Counted from the stretch's first letter, positions 1-6,096 are shown. The stretch: 6,280 nt of DNA from Tannerella sp. (GCA_031268395.1 JAIRXI010000325.1:1-6280), one strand, 5' to 3'. Notes: a model not told the origin generated them from the sequence alone. Program-made: numbers and translations.

Positions 1-230
1 GCCTGCACCTCGCCGCCGCTGACACAGTCCGCGCCAAGCCCCTTTTGAGCTATCAGGGAAAGGATGCGCGGGTTGGCGTTGGCCTTGACGGCGTAGTGTT
101 CGTGATAGCCGTACCTGGCCGTCTGTTCGCCGACGGCGTCCAGCGTCTGCCGGAGCAGGTCGGTGTCGTAATAGTAAAAAGGAGTCCGGAGGCTTTTGAA
201 ACTGTCTGTGGGAAAATTTCCTTTCGTCAT
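1..230 (-). CDS. lysA: Diaminopimelate decarboxylase, N-terminal part (3' end outside window)
   Basis: This is the first 76 codons of a PLP-dependent decarboxylase that turns meso-diaminopimelate into L-lysine, the last step of lysine synthesis in the cytoplasm. The translation starts MTKGNFPTDSF and carries the family signatures TPFYYYD (residues 16-22), YAVKANANP (46-54, with the expected PLP-binding lysine at 49) and GLGADCVSGGE (64-74). The ATG at 228-230 is chosen because it is the first in frame and gives the short N-terminal lead usual before the TPFYYYD strand. No Shine-Dalgarno is seen, and the gene begins 10 bases after the aspartokinase stop, so it is probably cotranscribed with it. 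The pair supplies the first and last enzymes of the lysine route. The catalytic C-terminal half lies beyond position 1, so intactness cannot be judged. Other group IV decarboxylases are possible, but the GADCVSGGE stretch and the aspartokinase neighbour favour LysA. Confidence 0.93.
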   Translation of the reverse strand, partial: MTKGNFPTDSFKSLRTPFYYYDTDLLRQTLDAVGEQTARYGYHEHYAVKANANPRILSLIAQKGLGADCVSGGEVQ

Positions 231-240
231 GATTCGATGT

Positions 241-1587
241 TTAATGCTTATTGGTTGATGATTCATGTGCCCGGTCGCTGAACAGGTGACTGCTCAATGC
301 CTGCAGAGCGTTCTGCTTGTCGGAAGCCCTGACCAGCAGCGAGACGTTGCTGTTGCTTCCCCCGTAGGAAATCATGCGCAGGGGAATGTCTTTCAGCGCA
401 TAGACAATGCGTGATTCAAATCCGACATTGTTCCACTCCAGGTCGCCGACAACGCAGATGATCGTCAGTTCCCGGTCGACCGTCACTGTGCCGTATTTTC
501 TGAGGTCGTTGACGATCTCGTCCAGATGCTTGCAGTTGTCGATGGTCACCGATACGCCGACTTCCGAAGTGGCTACGACATCGACGGGCGTCCGGTAGTT
601 TTCAAAAATTTCAAATACCTTGCGCAGGAAACCGGTAGCCAGCAGCATCCGTCCACTTTTGATCCTGATGGAGGTGATGTTGTCCTTGGCGGCGACGGCC
701 TTGATTTTACCTTTCTCGGTTTCGTTAGAGATGGTCGTGCCGGCAGAGTCGGGCTGCATGGTATTGAGCAGGCGGACAGGGATGTTGTTCAGTTTGGCGG
801 GCAGGATGCAGGTCGGATGCAGGATTTTGGCGCCGAAATAGGCCAGTTCGGCCGCTTCGTCGAAATGCAGCTGCCGCACGGGCTGCGTCTGTTTCACATA
901 GCGCGGGTCGCTGTTGTGCATCCCGTCAATATCTGTCCATATCTGTATTTCTTCGGCATGGATGGCGGCGCCGACAAGCGAGGCGGTGTAATCGCTGCCG
1001 CCGCGTTGCAGGTTGTCGACGCCGTCGTCGGCATTGCGGCAAATAAACCCCTGAGTGATGTACAGTTCCGCCTCCGGATGCTTTTCCAGCAGCGCCGTCA
1101 GTTTTTCCCTGATAAAAGACGGTTCAGGCTCGGCGTTCCTGTCGATCCGCATGAAATCCAGCGCCGGAAGCAATACGGAGCGGACACCCGTCTCCTGCAG
1201 ATAGAGATTCATCAGCCCGGTCGAAAGCAGTTCCCCCTGCGCCAGGATGATTTTTTCCTCGCACGCGGAGAATGGCTGTTTCATGAGCGAACAAAGCCCG
1301 TCGAAGCGTTCGGAAATCAATTCCCGGGCCAGCTGCCGGTATTCTTCCGTGCGATACAGGCCGCCGGGCAGTTCCAGATAGTGGCGCCGTAATTTGTTGG
1401 CTATTTCGCTGGCCCCGTCGGGATTCTTCCGGTGGAGATAATCCGAGATTTCGACCAGCGTATTGGTGGTCCCCGACATGGCGGACAATACCACGATTTT
1501 GGGCGCGCCGTCGCAAATCAGCCGGGCCACATCCTTCATGCGCGGTGCCGATCCGACGGAGGTTCCGCCAAACTTTAAAACTTTCAT
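241..1587 (-). CDS. lysC: Monofunctional aspartate kinase, LysC type
   Basis: This enzyme phosphorylates L-aspartate to aspartyl-4-phosphate, the entry step to lysine, diaminopimelate, threonine and methionine. At 448 residues it matches the length of E. coli LysC. The amino-acid kinase domain fills roughly residues 1-280: KFGGTSVG (5-12), AQGELLST (116-123, with the conserved glutamate at 119), RGGSDYTA (195-202), WTDIDG (217-222), DPRYV (227-231) and FGAKILHP (251-258). Two ACT regulatory segments follow, around 305-375 (VDVVATSEVGVSVTID, 335-350) and 376-440 (MISYGGSNSNVSLLV, 405-419). These ACT sequences resemble lysine-inhibited LysC, so feedback by lysine is inferred, not shown. No homoserine dehydrogenase domain is fused. 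It starts 38 bases after ftsE and ends 10 bases before lysA. The sequence AAAAGGA lies only two bases from the ATG, too close to be a standard ribosome-binding site. Confidence 0.95.
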   Translation of the reverse strand: MKVLKFGGTSVGSAPRMKDVARLICDGAPKIVVLSAMSGTTNTLVEISDYLHRKNPDGASEIANKLRRHYLELPGGLYRTEEYRQLARELISERFDGLCSLMKQPFSACEEKIILAQGELLSTGLMNLYLQETGVRSVLLPALDFMRIDRNAEPEPSFIREKLTALLEKHPEAELYITQGFICRNADDGVDNLQRGGSDYTASLVGAAIHAEEIQIWTDIDGMHNSDPRYVKQTQPVRQLHFDEAAELAYFGAKILHPTCILPAKLNNIPVRLLNTMQPDSAGTTISNETEKGKIKAVAAKDNITSIRIKSGRMLLATGFLRKVFEIFENYRTPVDVVATSEVGVSVTIDNCKHLDEIVNDLRKYGTVTVDRELTIICVVGDLEWNNVGFESRIVYALKDIPLRMISYGGSNSNVSLLVRASDKQNALQALSSHLFSDRAHESSTNKH

Positions 1588-1625
1588 ATTCCTTTTATCT
1601 CAATCTATTTAGCAAGTAACAGCGG

Positions 1626-2300
1626 TCACTTTAATTCGTATAAACCGCCCTTTTCGCAGCGGACGACGCGTGCCGGGAGGTTTCCCACAAGCGTATAATT
1701 GTGTGTGGTCATGATGACGGATTTCCCGTTCCTGCAGATGGCATGGAGCAGCTGAACGATTTGCAGGCCCGTTTCGGGGTCCAGGTTCCCGGTCGGCTCG
1801 TCGGCCAGGATGAGTTTCGGGTTATTCAGCAGCGAACGGGCAATGGCCACGCGCTGCTGCTCGCAGCCCGACAGTTCGTGAGGCATCTTGTAGCCCTTGT
1901 TCTGCATCCCGACCTGCGTCAGCACTTCCCGGATGCGCATCTTGATATCGTTGCGCTTTTTCCAGCCGGTGGCCCTCAACACAAATTCCAGATTCCGGAC
2001 AACTGTCCGGTCGGTCAGCAGCTGGAAGTCCTGGAAGACGATGCCGATCTGTCGCCGCAGGTACGGGATTTCCCGGTTCCTGATCTTGCGCAGGTCGTAG
2101 CCCATGATGTGCGCCACGCCTTCGCGGATGGGTATTTCGCAGTACAGGCTCTTGAGCAGGCTGCTTTTTCCCGCGCCGACACGCCCGATCACGTACACAA
2201 ATTCGTTGTTGCGCAGCTTCAGCGAAGCGTTCCGCAGGACGAGGTTCTCATCCTGGTTCAGCGTGATATTTTCCAGCTGGAGCAGTAACTTTTTTTCCAT
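1626..2300 (-). CDS. ftsE: Cell division ABC transporter ATP-binding protein FtsE
   Basis: This 224-residue ABC ATPase is expected to pair at the inner membrane with FtsX and control peptidoglycan hydrolases at the division site. It has Walker [10 protein letters not shown] (39-47), Q-loop VFQDFQLL (88-95, Gln90), signature LSGCEQQR (143-150), Walker B LILADEPT (163-170), D-loop NLDP (172-175) and H-loop His200 (TTHN). The [10 protein letters not shown] segment and the short, single-domain length fit FtsE better than other LolD/MacB-like ATPases. The signature motif has Cys146 where glycine is canonical. The start at 2300 is preferred over an upstream in-frame ATG at 2378 because AAGGAG stands seven bases before it and it gives a normal FtsE N terminus. 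It starts four bases after hisIE stops. No ftsX is present in the window, so the partner must be encoded elsewhere. Confidence 0.88.
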   Translation of the reverse strand: MEKKLLLQLENITLNQDENLVLRNASLKLRNNEFVYVIGRVGAGKSSLLKSLYCEIPIREGVAHIMGYDLRKIRNREIPYLRRQIGIVFQDFQLLTDRTVVRNLEFVLRATGWKKRNDIKMRIREVLTQVGMQNKGYKMPHELSGCEQQRVAIARSLLNNPKLILADEPTGNLDPETGLQIVQLLHAICRNGKSVIMTTHNYTLVGNLPARVVRCEKGGLYELK

Positions 2301-2304
2301 GACG

Positions 2305-2901
2305 CTACTCCTTATGTCTTTTTTGCAGTTCGCGCGCCAGGTCTTCCAGCCGGAATCCTTTGCCTGCGAGCAGCACAATCAGGTGATACATCAGGTCGGA
2401 GGCTTCGTAAAGGAAGCCTTCTTCCGTGCCGTTGACGGCTTCGATAACAGTTTCCACCGCTTCCTCGCCGACTTTCTGGGCCATGCGGTTGATGCCCTTG
2501 CGGAACAGCGAAGTGGTGTATGAACCTTCCGGCATTTCCTCGTGTCGCCGGTCGACAACGTCCTGCAAATATTTCAGGAAAAAGACGCCCGCTTCGTTGC
2601 TTTCGCCGAAACAGGTATCCGTGCCGGTGTGACACGTCGGGCCGTCGGGCCGCACCCTGACAAGGAGCGTATCGTGGTCGCAGTCTTCCAGGATTTGCAC
2701 CACGTGCAGGAAGTTCCCGCTTGTCTCGCCTTTCGTCCAGAGACGCTGCCGCGTCCGGCTGAAAAAGGTCACTTTCTTTGTTTCGAGCGTCTTCCGGCAG
2801 GCTTCTTCGTTCATGAAGCCCAGCATCAGCACCTGCCGGGTTTGCGCATCCTGAATAATGGCGGGGATCAAACCGCCCGATTTGGTAAAGTCCAGTTTCA
2901 T
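2305..2901 (-). CDS. hisIE: Bifunctional phosphoribosyl-AMP cyclohydrolase / phosphoribosyl-ATP pyrophosphatase
   Basis: This fused enzyme carries out steps 2 and 3 of histidine synthesis: HisE removes pyrophosphate from phosphoribosyl-ATP and HisI opens the adenine ring to give ProFAR. The 198 residues match the normal fusion length. The HisI domain covers about 1-105, with [10 protein letters not shown] (54-63), the metal-binding DCDHD (73-77), CHTG (90-93) and TCF (96-98). Cys74, Cys90 and Cys97 are the probable zinc ligands. The HisE domain covers about 108-195, with KVGEEAVE (143-150) and [13 protein letters not shown] (166-178), the helical acidic motifs of the MazG-like fold. No residue expected for catalysis is missing. 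It starts 18 bases after hisF without an obvious Shine-Dalgarno, and its end contains the ribosome-binding site of ftsE. Confidence 0.96.
   Translation of the reverse strand: MKLDFTKSGGLIPAIIQDAQTRQVLMLGFMNEEACRKTLETKKVTFFSRTRQRLWTKGETSGNFLHVVQILEDCDHDTLLVRVRPDGPTCHTGTDTCFGESNEAGVFFLKYLQDVVDRRHEEMPEGSYTTSLFRKGINRMAQKVGEEAVETVIEAVNGTEEGFLYEASDLMYHLIVLLAGKGFRLEDLARELQKRHKE
2308..2313 (-). promoter_or_regulatory. Shine-Dalgarno sequence of ftsE
   Basis: On the minus strand AAGGAG is followed by a seven-base spacer and the ftsE ATG at 2300. The six bases are also the last two sense codons (Lys-Glu) of hisIE, so the site lies inside the upstream gene. It is the only strong match among the genes here, where Bacteroidota usually lack such sites. 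It decides the ftsE start and suggests direct or coupled initiation after hisIE. Confidence 0.7.
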
Positions 2902-2919
2902 ACGTGCAGGAGTTAAAAT

Positions 2920-3702
2920 TCAGTTGAGTAAGCGTTCGCCATCGTCTTCGAGCCTGACGTTAATGCCCCGGGATCGAAGCTCGCGCTTGAGGTGGCGAAT
3001 GTCGATTTCCCCGAAATGAAATACGCTGGCGGCCAGGGCTGCATCAGCTTTTCCGACGGCAAAAGCGTCGTGGAAATGCGCGATGCTGCCGGCACCGCCC
3101 GATGCGATGACGGGGATATGCAGGCGTTCGGTCAGCATGGCCAGGGCGTCGTTGGCATAACCGTCCTTCACGCCGTCGTGCGTCATGCTGGTGAACAGGA
3201 TTTCGCCCGCGCCGCGGTCTCCGGCCTCTTCGGCCCATTCGACCAGGCGTCTTTCCGTTGCGATGCGTCCCCCGTTCAGGTAGCAGATCCAGTCATTCCG
3301 TTCCCGGTTGGCGTCGATGGCTACGACGCATACCTGACTGCCAAAGTTGCGTGCAATTTCGTCGATCAGTTCCGGCCGGCGGAGTGCGGCCGAATTGACG
3401 GACACCTTGTCGGCGCCGGCGTTCAGCAGCCGTTCGACGTCCGACAGTTCGTGAATGCCGCCGCCTACCGTAAACGGGATGTCGAGATTGGCGGCCACGC
3501 GCCCGACCAGTTCCGTAAAGGTCTTCCGTCCCTCGTGCGAGGCCACGATGTCGAGATATACAAGTTCGTCTGCCCCCATGCGGCTGTAGCCGGCGCCCAG
3601 TTCCACCGGGTCGCCGGCGTCGCGGAAGTTGACGAAATGGACGCCCTTGACGGTAGTGCCGTCTTTTACGTCCAGACAGGGAATGATTCTTTTTGCCAGC
3701 AT
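2920..3702 (-). CDS. hisF: Imidazole glycerol phosphate synthase, cyclase subunit HisF
   Basis: HisF is the (beta-alpha)8-barrel subunit that uses ammonia from HisH to convert PRFAR to imidazole glycerol phosphate and AICAR, the latter returning to purine synthesis. At 260 residues it is close to the usual length of about 250. The two catalytic aspartates are present: Asp11 in CLDVKDG and Asp130 in VVAIDANRE. Phosphate-binding loops are seen at [11 protein letters not shown] (79-89) and ASGGAGS (200-206), and the [12 protein letters not shown] segment (221-232) is characteristic. The loop [14 protein letters not shown] (170-183) departs from the common MDRDGTK-GYD form but keeps Asp176, and from memory it resembles other Bacteroidales HisF. 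The gene starts five bases after hisA, so the two are probably translated from one message, with HisH made from the same transcript. Confidence 0.97.
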   Translation of the reverse strand: MLAKRIIPCLDVKDGTTVKGVHFVNFRDAGDPVELGAGYSRMGADELVYLDIVASHEGRKTFTELVGRVAANLDIPFTVGGGIHELSDVERLLNAGADKVSVNSAALRRPELIDEIARNFGSQVCVVAIDANRERNDWICYLNGGRIATERRLVEWAEEAGDRGAGEILFTSMTHDGVKDGYANDALAMLTERLHIPVIASGGAGSIAHFHDAFAVGKADAALAASVFHFGEIDIRHLKRELRSRGINVRLEDDGERLLN

Positions 3703-3707
3703 GATTG

Positions 3708-4442
3708 TCAGTCTTTTGGCCGGTCCGTAAAACGGAGCAGGTCGTTCAGTGCAATGCGTCCTTCGTAGAGGGCTTTTCCGAAAATCACGGCGGGGATGCC
3801 TGCCGCCTCCAGGTCGTCCAGATCTCCGACCGAACCGACGCCCCCGCTGGCAATCAGGTACATATCAGGCAGGGCGGCGCGAATTTCGCCGTAAAGCGCC
3901 GTCGCCGGACCTTGCAGCATCCCGTCGCGGCCGATGTCGGTACAGATGGTCTGGGTAATCCCCCGGCTGTGCCAGCTGGCCAGGAAGGGCAGCAGCTCGC
4001 TGCCGGTCGTGTCCTGCCAGCCGTTGATGGCAATCAGCCGTTCTTTCGCGTCGGCGCCGAGTATGATTTTCCGGCTGCCGAAGCGGTTCAGCCACGCGGC
4101 AAACGTCTCCGGTTCGGTGACGGCGATGCTGCCGCCCGTTACCATCTGCGCCCCGCATTCGAACGCGATTTCCAGATCGCCGTCGCGTTTCAGCCCGCCG
4201 CCGAAGTCAATCGCCAGCGCCGTGCGCGCGGCCAGCCGCTCCAGCACGCGGTAATTGACAATGCGTCCTTCGCGGGCGCCGTCCAGGTCAACGACGTGAA
4301 GCCGGCGCAACCCGTGATCTTCAAACGCCCTGGCCACTTCGAGGGGGTCTTCGCCGTAGACTTTCTTCGAGGCATAGTCGCCCTGCGTCAGCCGGACGCA
4401 CTTGCCGTCGATCAGGTCAATTGCGGGAATCAGTTCGATCAT
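3708..4442 (-). CDS. hisA: ProFAR isomerase HisA
   Basis: HisA catalyses the Amadori rearrangement of ProFAR to PRFAR, the substrate of the HisH/HisF synthase encoded on either side of it. The 244-residue product has the family's barrel signatures: [13 protein letters not shown] (6-18, catalytic Asp9), HVVDLDGA (49-56), DFGGGLK (79-85), TGGSIAV (102-108), LGADAKE (128-134, Asp131 as the likely second catalytic aspartate), CTDIGRDGM (167-175) and ASGGVGS (198-204). The start codon lies inside hisH: the two reading frames overlap by 26 bases in different frames, which points to coupled translation. No Shine-Dalgarno is evident before the ATG. Nothing in the sequence suggests the dual-function PriA variant of actinomycetes, given the Bacteroidota context. 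Confidence 0.96.
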   Translation of the reverse strand: MIELIPAIDLIDGKCVRLTQGDYASKKVYGEDPLEVARAFEDHGLRRLHVVDLDGAREGRIVNYRVLERLAARTALAIDFGGGLKRDGDLEIAFECGAQMVTGGSIAVTEPETFAAWLNRFGSRKIILGADAKERLIAINGWQDTTGSELLPFLASWHSRGITQTICTDIGRDGMLQGPATALYGEIRAALPDMYLIASGGVGSVGDLDDLEAAGIPAVIFGKALYEGRIALNDLLRFTDRPKD

Positions 4443-5040
4443 TTGCTTGGGGAAATTTCAGGAAATTGGACAGGATCGTTTCGCCCGTGCGGCCGCTTTT
4501 TTCAGGGTGAAACTGCACGGCGTAGAAATTGTTTTTCCGCAGGGCGGCGCTGAAAGGGTGGATATAGTCGGTTTCGGCAATCGTTCCGTCTGTCACCGGC
4601 ACATAATAACTGTGGACAAAATACACGAAACGCCCCTCCAGCGCTCCGGAGAACAGCTCGCTCCGCACGCCCTTCACCGTATTCCAGCCCATGTGCGGTA
4701 TCTTGTCGGCATGTTGCCGGGGGATGAAGCGTTTCACGTCCGCATCGAAAATGCCGAGGCAGTCGACATCGCCTTCGTCCGAGTGGCGACACATCAGCTG
4801 CATCCCGATACAAATGCCCAGCACCGGCTGTTTCAGTTCCCGGATGACCCGGTCCAGTCCGCGTTCGCGCAAATACCGGATGGTTGTGCTGGCCTCGCCC
4901 TGACCGGGAAAAACGACCCTGTCCGCTTTTCGGATCCGTTCGGCATCATCGGTAATCTCCGGCGTAACGCCCAGCCGTCGAAGACCGTAATCCACCGAAC
5001 GAATATTACCTGCATTGTATTTGATAATCACCACATTCAT
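4417..5040 (-). CDS. hisH: Imidazole glycerol phosphate synthase, glutaminase subunit HisH
   Basis: HisH is the class I glutamine amidotransferase that hydrolyses glutamine and channels ammonia to HisF. The 207-residue product has the nucleophile Cys77 in LGICIGMQ (74-81) and His178 and Glu180 in QFHPEKS (176-182), completing the triad. MGWN (117-120) and FVHSYYVP (141-148) are further family markers. The oxyanion segment reads FPGQGEA (44-50), with Gln47 where PGVG is usual. The frame stays open upstream to an ATG at 5421, but the start at 5040 is chosen because MNVVIIKYNAGN is the normal HisH N terminus, and because the promoter at 5100-5130 lies downstream of the longer start. The extension would be translated 21-bp repeats. 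It is the first gene of the his-ftsE-lysC-lysA string, and its 3' end overlaps hisA by 26 bases. Confidence 0.95.
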   Translation of the reverse strand: MNVVIIKYNAGNIRSVDYGLRRLGVTPEITDDAERIRKADRVVFPGQGEASTTIRYLRERGLDRVIRELKQPVLGICIGMQLMCRHSDEGDVDCLGIFDADVKRFIPRQHADKIPHMGWNTVKGVRSELFSGALEGRFVYFVHSYYVPVTDGTIAETDYIHPFSAALRKNNFYAVQFHPEKSGRTGETILSNFLKFPQANDRTDSRN

Positions 5041-5099
5041 TGTCTCATTATTTTGCTTCCGTCTTCTGCTTCGTGCCGGGCAGAAGGCTTTCAGGCGGA

Positions 5100-5130
5100 C
5101 AAAGATACAAAATAATTCATAAACGGCAAG
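5100..5130 (-). promoter_or_regulatory. Bacteroidota-type promoter of hisH operon
   Basis: On the minus strand TATCTTTG (5107 to 5100) matches the -7 consensus TAnnTTTG exactly. Nineteen bases upstream is CTTG (5130 to 5127), a fair match to the TTTG -33 box. A transcript starting roughly seven bases downstream would have a leader of about 50 bases before the hisH ATG at 5040. No other good box was noticed in the short gaps between the downstream genes, so this may drive all seven. Confidence 0.72.
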
Positions 5131-5263
5131 AGACCCCGAAGGCACGGGTGTGAGCGGCAGACGGCCGGCGCGGGCGAAACGCAGGGATGGGAGAACTGAT
5201 GACCTCAGAAGGAAGGGAGAACGGGTACGTGAGCAAATGGACCGGCTCATTGAACCTTCGGAG

Positions 5264-5415
5264 TTCCCGACGTGTCGGGAAGGTTCGCCGACGTGTCGGG
5301 AAGTTTTCCCGACGTGTCGAGAAGTTTTCCCGACGTCACGGGAAGTTTTCCCGACGTCACGGGAAATTTTCCCGGAGCTCCAGGAAATTTTCCCGGCGCT
5401 CCAGGAAATTTTCCC
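5264..5415. repeat. Tandem array of seven 21-bp palindromic repeats
   Basis: Units begin at 5268, 5289, 5310, 5331, 5352, 5373 and 5394, all exactly 21 bases. Each is an 8-base core plus a 13-base linker. Cores in order are GACGTGTC three times, GACGTCAC twice, GGAGCTCC and GGCGCTCC. Linkers are GGGAAGGTTCGCC, GGGAAGTTTTCCC, GAGAAGTTTTCCC, GGGAAGTTTTCCC, GGGAAATTTTCCC and AGGAAATTTTCCC twice. Both parts carry dyad symmetry: the fifth linker is GGGAAA-T-TTTCCC, and the first core with its flanks is TTCCCGAC-GT-GTCGGGAA. The array lies outside both predicted transcripts. Because 21 is a multiple of three and units lack stops, it stays open in several frames on both strands. It is not a CRISPR array, since there are no spacers of normal size. 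Its function is unknown; a protein-binding array, a DNA-structure element or a dispersed genomic repeat are all possible. Confidence 0.93.
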
Positions 5416-5496
5416 GATCATTCCATCCTTCCGAGGCGGGCGAGCAAAGGCCGTCCCGGAAGAAGAGCCTGAGGGCGGGAGGCGCCGGGCGGTTTT

Positions 5497-5525
5497 CTGC
5501 CGGTACGGCGTTTGTTTTCCGGCAG
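5497..5525. repeat. Inverted repeat with 7-bp arms
   Basis: CTGCCGG (5497-5503) and CCGGCAG (5519-5525) are perfect inverted arms around a 15-base loop. There is no T-run after the stem in either direction, so it does not look like a terminator. It sits 70 bases upstream of the rightward promoter and could be an operator, but in such G+C-rich DNA chance is a real alternative. Confidence 0.35.
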
Positions 5526-5596
5526 CGTCCGGCTAACGGTCTGCGTGCGGGAGAGTTGGCCGCTCCTCAAAAAAAGAATCCGCCCCGAAACGATTC

Positions 5597-5628
5597 CTGT
5601 CCACATTCCGGTAAATTGATTATCTTTG
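5597..5628 (+). promoter_or_regulatory. Bacteroidota-type promoter of the exported LTxxQ protein gene
   Basis: TATCTTTG at 5621-5628 is an exact TAnnTTTG -7 box. The -33 element is poor: CTG at 5597-5599 with a 21-base spacer is the best candidate. A start near 5635 gives a leader of about 54 bases before the ATG at 5689. The same -7 octamer occurs in the hisH promoter facing the other way. Confidence 0.6.
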
Positions 5629-5651
5629 CCTCTCGTATCCTGCCCTTTGGC

Positions 5652-5681
5652 ATGGAAAAGAAAGAGTGTACCCTCAAGTAA
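5652..5681 (+). other. Possible nine-codon leader ORF
   Basis: Within the predicted leader of the LTxxQ gene, ATG at 5652 opens a short frame, MEKKECTLK, that stops at 5679-5681, seven bases before the main ATG. It has no clear ribosome-binding site, and a frame this short is common by chance. It is recorded because it lies downstream of the predicted transcription start and could affect initiation at 5689. Confidence 0.2.
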
Positions 5682-5688
5682 AAAAGTC

Positions 5689-6096
5689 ATGAAAAGAAGA
5701 AAAATTATGGTATCACTAAAATGGATATTCGGGGCTGTCCTGTTGCCTGTCTGCCTGTCTGCGCAGACGCCCCGGGGAGACGGACCGCGCGGCGAAGGCC
5801 GGCGTTTCACGGCGGAAGAAATGGCCAAACGCACAACCGAATGGATGACGGAGGAACTGAAGCTGACGGCGGAGCAGACGGCTCCCGTGGATTCGGTCAA
5901 TCTGCTGTTTGCTCAGGCCCAGCAGGTCCTGTTCCAGTCGGCGGAGGGCGACCGCGAGAAACTTCGCGAATCCGTGACCGCGCTGAACCGGGAAAAGGAA
6001 AAAGCCCTGTCGGCCGTGTTGACGGAGGAACAGTTGGCGCTTTACCGGAAAAAGATCGGGGAGCAGGCGGCAAACCGGCGGCGGCAAAGGCCGTAA
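5689..6096 (+). CDS. Exported LTxxQ-motif protein (Spy/CpxP-like, possibly DUF4890)
   Basis: This 135-residue protein begins with a signal peptide: basic MKRRK, a hydrophobic stretch WIFGAVLLPVCLS (12-24) and a probable signal peptidase I cut near LSA|QT, so it should be periplasmic. The LPVC near the end is a poor lipobox because valine precedes the cysteine. The mature part is short, charged and helical, with a glycine/arginine-rich lead (27-39), LTAEQ (59-63) and LTEEQLALYRKK (111-122). Paired LTxxQ motifs are a mark of the Spy/CpxP envelope chaperone and stress-sensor group, and small Bacteroidota proteins of the DUF4890 type look similar; the assignment is inference. The ATG at 5689 is used because upstream frame extension would overlap the promoter. 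An ATG at 5707 (MVSLKW) would also leave a workable signal peptide. It is monocistronic and converges on the next gene. Confidence 0.75.
   Translation: MKRRKIMVSLKWIFGAVLLPVCLSAQTPRGDGPRGEGRRFTAEEMAKRTTEWMTEELKLTAEQTAPVDSVNLLFAQAQQVLFQSAEGDREKLRESVTALNREKEKALSAVLTEEQLALYRKKIGEQAANRRRQRP

Larger units (their letters stand above)
5041..5688. other. Divergent intergenic region of about 650 bases
   Basis: No credible gene lies here. The left edge holds the hisH leader and its promoter (5100-5130). The right edge holds the promoter (5597-5628) and leader of the exported LTxxQ protein. In between lie the 21-bp repeat array (5264-5415) and one inverted repeat (5497-5525). The stretches 5131-5263 and 5416-5496 show nothing recognisable. 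The leader of hisH is only about 50 bases and contains no histidine-rich leader peptide, so no classical his attenuator is seen. Long open frames across the region come from the stop-free repeat and high G+C content. Confidence 0.75.

Noticed and set aside
526..1392. Long plus-strand open frame opposite aspartokinase, and similar ones opposite hisF, hisA and ftsE
   Set aside because: These are antisense shadows in G+C-rich coding DNA. Their translations match no family, while the minus strand encodes complete, motif-bearing enzymes.
5041..5092. Histidine attenuator or T-box in the hisH leader
   Set aside because: The predicted leader is only about 50 bases, with no histidine codon run, no leader peptide and no terminator-antiterminator pair.
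5264..5415. Tandem array as a CRISPR array
   Set aside because: The variable segments are only 8 bases, repeated among units and themselves symmetric. Repeat plus spacer is 21 bases, far below CRISPR dimensions, and there are no cas genes.
5041..5421. HisH with a 127-residue N-terminal extension
   Set aside because: The extension translates the repeat array and a G+C-rich stretch. The normal HisH N terminus starts at 5040, and the promoter lies between the two start codons.
5187..5681. Plus-strand arginine/lysine-rich heptad-repeat protein
   Set aside because: It reads through the DNA repeat, runs over the rightward promoter, shows no ribosome-binding site and has equally open frames beside it and on the other strand.
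5708..5760. Lipoprotein signal in the LTxxQ protein (LPVC)
   Set aside because: Valine directly before the cysteine and proline at -2 are poor for signal peptidase II. A signal peptidase I site after LSA fits better.
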